64,000 nt of DNA from Marchantia polymorpha subsp. ruderalis (lineage: Eukaryota > Streptophyta > Marchantiopsida > Marchantiales > Marchantiaceae): the NCBI GenBank assembly GCA_037833965.1, contig AP031354.1:31660001-31724000 (forward strand), written 5' to 3'. Shown here one piece after another: positions 61,251 through 64,000 of the stretch; position 1 is the first letter of the stretch; each line of letters opens with the position of its first letter. Position numbers and translations under genes: made by a program. The notes beneath the pieces were generated by a model. It was not told the DNA's origin. It saw only the letters and a program-made list of their open reading frames with translations, and made no database searches.

Positions 61251-63082
61251 TCAGAGCTGGTCCGCACCAACATTATCTGACTTTGACCTGGGGGGCGACT
61301 GTCGCCCTCTCTCGGACTTGGCATTTTCGGCGAATTTCATGCTAGCGTTATGAAGACCATTGGCTTGCTCTTCCTTGCTCCACTCTGAGACGTAATAATC
61401 TTCCTCGGTGGCCGTGGATGGGGGGAAGAGCATGCTTCCCCACTGGGGAAAGTGGACGAAGATAATTGGCAGGGTGCAGGCAACGATCATGATGCCCATG
61501 AGCATGATTCCGTTCTCCGTCGAGTACTTGGAGCTCATGAAGAAGATTCCCTGAGTGGTCACGGCTCCGATGTTTCCACCAGCTCCAGTGGCGCCAGAGA
61601 TGATTCCCAAAGACCTTCGGGAGATGAAGGGGATGATGCCGAAAGTGGCCCCGCAAGCTGCCTGGACGAAGAACGAGAAAACCAACATGACGGCGATGGC
61701 AGGTCCCAGCTGACCCGTCAGACCCAAGGCGATGCACAAAGCTCCTCCCACAGTCTGGATGATCCATAAGTTCCAGAGGCGGCCCCTCATTCCCCACCTC
61801 GCAGCCACCACGTCGGAGAGGACTCCTCCCAGAGGGCGAGAGAACAGGTTCATGAGCCCGAATGTGGATGCGATGATTCCAGCAGTTTGCAGGTTCAGGT
61901 CGAAGCGATCGTAGAAGTACTCGGCGATGATGTTGTCGACTGTGAGCTCCACTCCGAAGCAATAGCCGTAGGTCAGAGCAAAAATGTACGTGCGGTAGTT
62001 GGTGACAGCGTACAAAAATACCTGAAGCACAACAAGTCGAAGGAGAAAGACAGAAAGAGCCAGTCAGTCTTCACCAGCTAAAATCAAGAAGCATAATTTT
62101 GAGTGAACACAAAATCTAATTGCAACTGCATATTGACTGTACTAGAAGGTGGTGGAAGTAGCGAGCAGTCGTTGCAATAAACACTTTGCTGTGGGAAGAG
62201 ACCAGATGACAAGTATGAGGCTACCTTTTTGAAGCTGTCGTTGACTTTCTCGCCCTCTCTTTTTAGCTCGGCGTAGTTTCCATCAGGCAAATCTTGGCCC
62301 AGGGTCAAGACGAGCAGTCCCATCATCACTTGCAGCACGCCGGGGACGAAGAAGGCGATCCTCCAAGCAGTGAACTTCTCTGACCCGATGTCTCGGCGGA
62401 TGATGTCGAACACCAGGGGCATCACCAGCTGAACGATGCCTCCTCCCATGTTCCCCCATCCGGCTGCCGTGCCGTTAGCGATTCCCACGATTTTGCTGTT
62501 GAACATGGAGCTCATCCAGAACTGACAAGACACGAAAGTCGCCAGGCAGAAACCGATGAAGAATCGCACCAGGATGAATCCCACCGGAGTGGACACCAGA
62601 GGCATGCAGAAGATGGCAGGTGCCGTGATCATCATGAGAATGGCGCAGCCGTAGCGAGGCCCCACGAGATCGCAGATGGTGCCCATGAGAAGACGAGACA
62701 CCACAGCTCCAGCAACTGAGGCGATGCCGGCGTTGCCAATGTCCACCTTGGTGAGTCCGAGGTTGTCCCGGATGACGGGCATGAGCGGCGGCGCAGCGAA
62801 GGTGGAGAAGAAGCAGATCATGAAGGCGATCCACGACAGATGGAAAGTCCTCATGTGAGGAGCAGCCACGGAATAGAGCCTCACGGTCTTAGCCTTGTGC
62901 TCGGAATCGACCGGAAGAGCAAACTTCCTTCCCCTGAGATCAGTGGCTTCTCGCTCGCCTTTGCCCTCGCCCACAGTCTCCATAGTCATCTGGAAAACAG
63001 GCTCCTTACCAGTCAATCCATGCAATGACGAGCCGGGCTCGCCCTTAGCATCCCCATCCTGCCAATTCCCGGTGCCAGCCAT
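61251..63082 (-). CDS. NRT2: NRT2 high-affinity nitrate transporter, copy B (two exons)
   Basis: Plasma-membrane H+/nitrate symporter of the major facilitator superfamily, expected to pair with NAR2. Exon 1 is 63082-62225 (286 codons) and exon 2 is 62021-61251, with a 203-bp GT-AG intron in phase 0 at the same position as in copy A; 542 residues in total (Arabidopsis NRT2.1 has 530). The N-terminus carries [17 protein letters not shown] (14-30), as in Arabidopsis NRT2.1. Other hallmarks: [14 protein letters not shown] at 56-69, [13 protein letters not shown] at 133-145, first nitrate signature [10 protein letters not shown] at 206-215, second TGAGGNIG at 431-438, and [13 protein letters not shown] at 477-489. 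The C-terminus is [17 protein letters not shown]. Start ATG 63082 gives the standard NRT2 N-terminus. It is the more conventional of the two copies, and the frame is intact. Confidence 0.97.
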
Positions 63083-64000
63083 AGCTCAAAACGATGTGCA
63101 CTTACAAGCGCAAATTTCTACTAAATTTCTAATCCTGCAAGTCTCTTCGACAGATTCGAATGTCGCTGGTCGACAGTCATACAGCCAGCAATCACTAGTT
63201 CCAGTCCTCCCGAAGAGTGTCAGGACTCCTCCACGTCACAACTCCGGCGAGCTCGTCTGTTTGTCTCGACTGACATTCAGTCTCCTTGACTCGAGGTCAG
63301 GGAACAAACTCTGAGGCTCGAGAGAGGGAGAGAGAGAGGATGAAGATTGGAGTGCGGGGGCATGGTGCATATAAACGGAGCCAAAAGCTGGCTGCCTGTT
63401 GCGAGGTTGACCTGAGCTAAAAGCGCACTTACGACAGAAGCGCAGAGCAGAAGCTGAGAGTGCAGAAGAGCAACTGAATCCGCTGGCCTGGGCTGTGGGG
63501 CCAGCGAGCGTTGACGGGGAGGCCTGACGATCAAAGCGCCGCATCTCGGTCTATTTTCGGGAATCCAACTCTCCTCGGTGGGCCTGGAGCTGCTTTTTGA
63601 TCCGGAGCGCCACATCCTCGACCCCACTGGGAGATTCCAACTATTCTGGTGAGGTAGTAAAGTGTCGGAAGTGCGGAAACATGCCGCATCACGTGAGCTG
63701 CGGCGACTGGTCCTTTGCTCTTGCAACCTCCAAGCGCTTTCCAGTTCATTCTCGTCGCTGTTGCTCGAATCGTTGGCTGGAAAACCATCCTTCGTACGGT
63801 CCCGCTCGTCGGGACCATCCATGCTCCATGAAGTTCGCTTTCTGTGCTAAAATTACATCATCCTCCCCAAATCTCGGCACCCCCGAGGTCCATCCCATGG
63901 ACAATCTGGCAGGCCACTCGCTGCTTTCCTTCCCGAGCCGAAGGAGTCTGCACATTCACAGCCTATAAGAACTGACAGAATCATGAAGTTATCCCAAACA
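63083..64000 (-). promoter_or_regulatory. Upstream region of NRT2 copy B
   Basis: Contains the leader and promoter of NRT2 copy B. Overlapping frames (63277-63822 minus, 181 codons; 63597-63968 plus, 123 codons) are GC-driven and lack motifs. GCATATAAAC at about 63368 is TATA-like, but in the opposite orientation. No confident nitrate-responsive element was found by eye. Confidence 0.4.

Noticed and set aside
61348..61962. 204-codon minus frame overlapping NRT2-B exon 2
   Set aside because: Frame-shifted reading of the transporter exon.
1..64000. tRNA, rRNA, CRISPR arrays, organelle-derived insertions
   Set aside because: Looked for on both strands by eye; no complete tRNA A/B-box arrangement with cloverleaf, no ribosomal or plastid gene sequence and no spaced identical repeats with unique spacers were found.

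Overview
The window looks like nuclear DNA of a land plant. A bryophyte, most likely a moss, is my best guess: the genes are GC-rich and compact with few or no introns, they sit in very AT-rich intergenic DNA, and the proteins are plant-type but divergent from angiosperm forms. Only four protein-coding genes can be called with confidence: an intronless HMG-CoA synthase (minus strand, 23878-25284), a NAR2/NRT3 nitrate-transport accessory protein (plus strand, 45867-46517), and two NRT2 high-affinity nitrate transporters (minus strand, 49439-51433 and 61251-63082), each with two exons and the intron at the same place. A decayed third NRT2 copy lies at about 40975-42390. Layout: 1-8.7 kb is transposon territory. 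A degenerate Ty1/copia polyprotein (about 1640-8712) is split by a 5.3-kb hAT DNA transposon (2639-7936) with a perfect 8-bp target duplication (CTCTCACA). That transposon carries a broken hAT transposase with a BED finger and pieces of a leucine-rich-repeat gene. 8.7-21.6 kb is mostly AT-rich DNA with fold-back structures and one unidentified exon-like stretch (about 13.8-15.8 kb, minus strand). 21.6-26.3 kb is a GC-richer island around HMG-CoA synthase. 26.3-40.9 kb is mostly AT-rich, with paired stem-loops at 29.9 kb and a four-copy 71-bp tandem repeat at 38.6 kb. 40.9-63.1 kb is the nitrate-transport cluster, interrupted at 55.9-58.3 kb by two further hAT-type elements; one shares terminal sequences with the 5.3-kb element. 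The NRT2 carriers and NAR2 are the two halves of one plasma-membrane system: in plants most NRT2 proteins need NAR2 for stability and high-affinity nitrate uptake. In the angiosperms I know of, the partners are unlinked; in Chlamydomonas they are clustered. Here both partners plus a dead paralogue lie within about 22 kb, which is the most interesting biology in the window. No tRNA, rRNA, CRISPR array or prokaryotic-type operon was seen.
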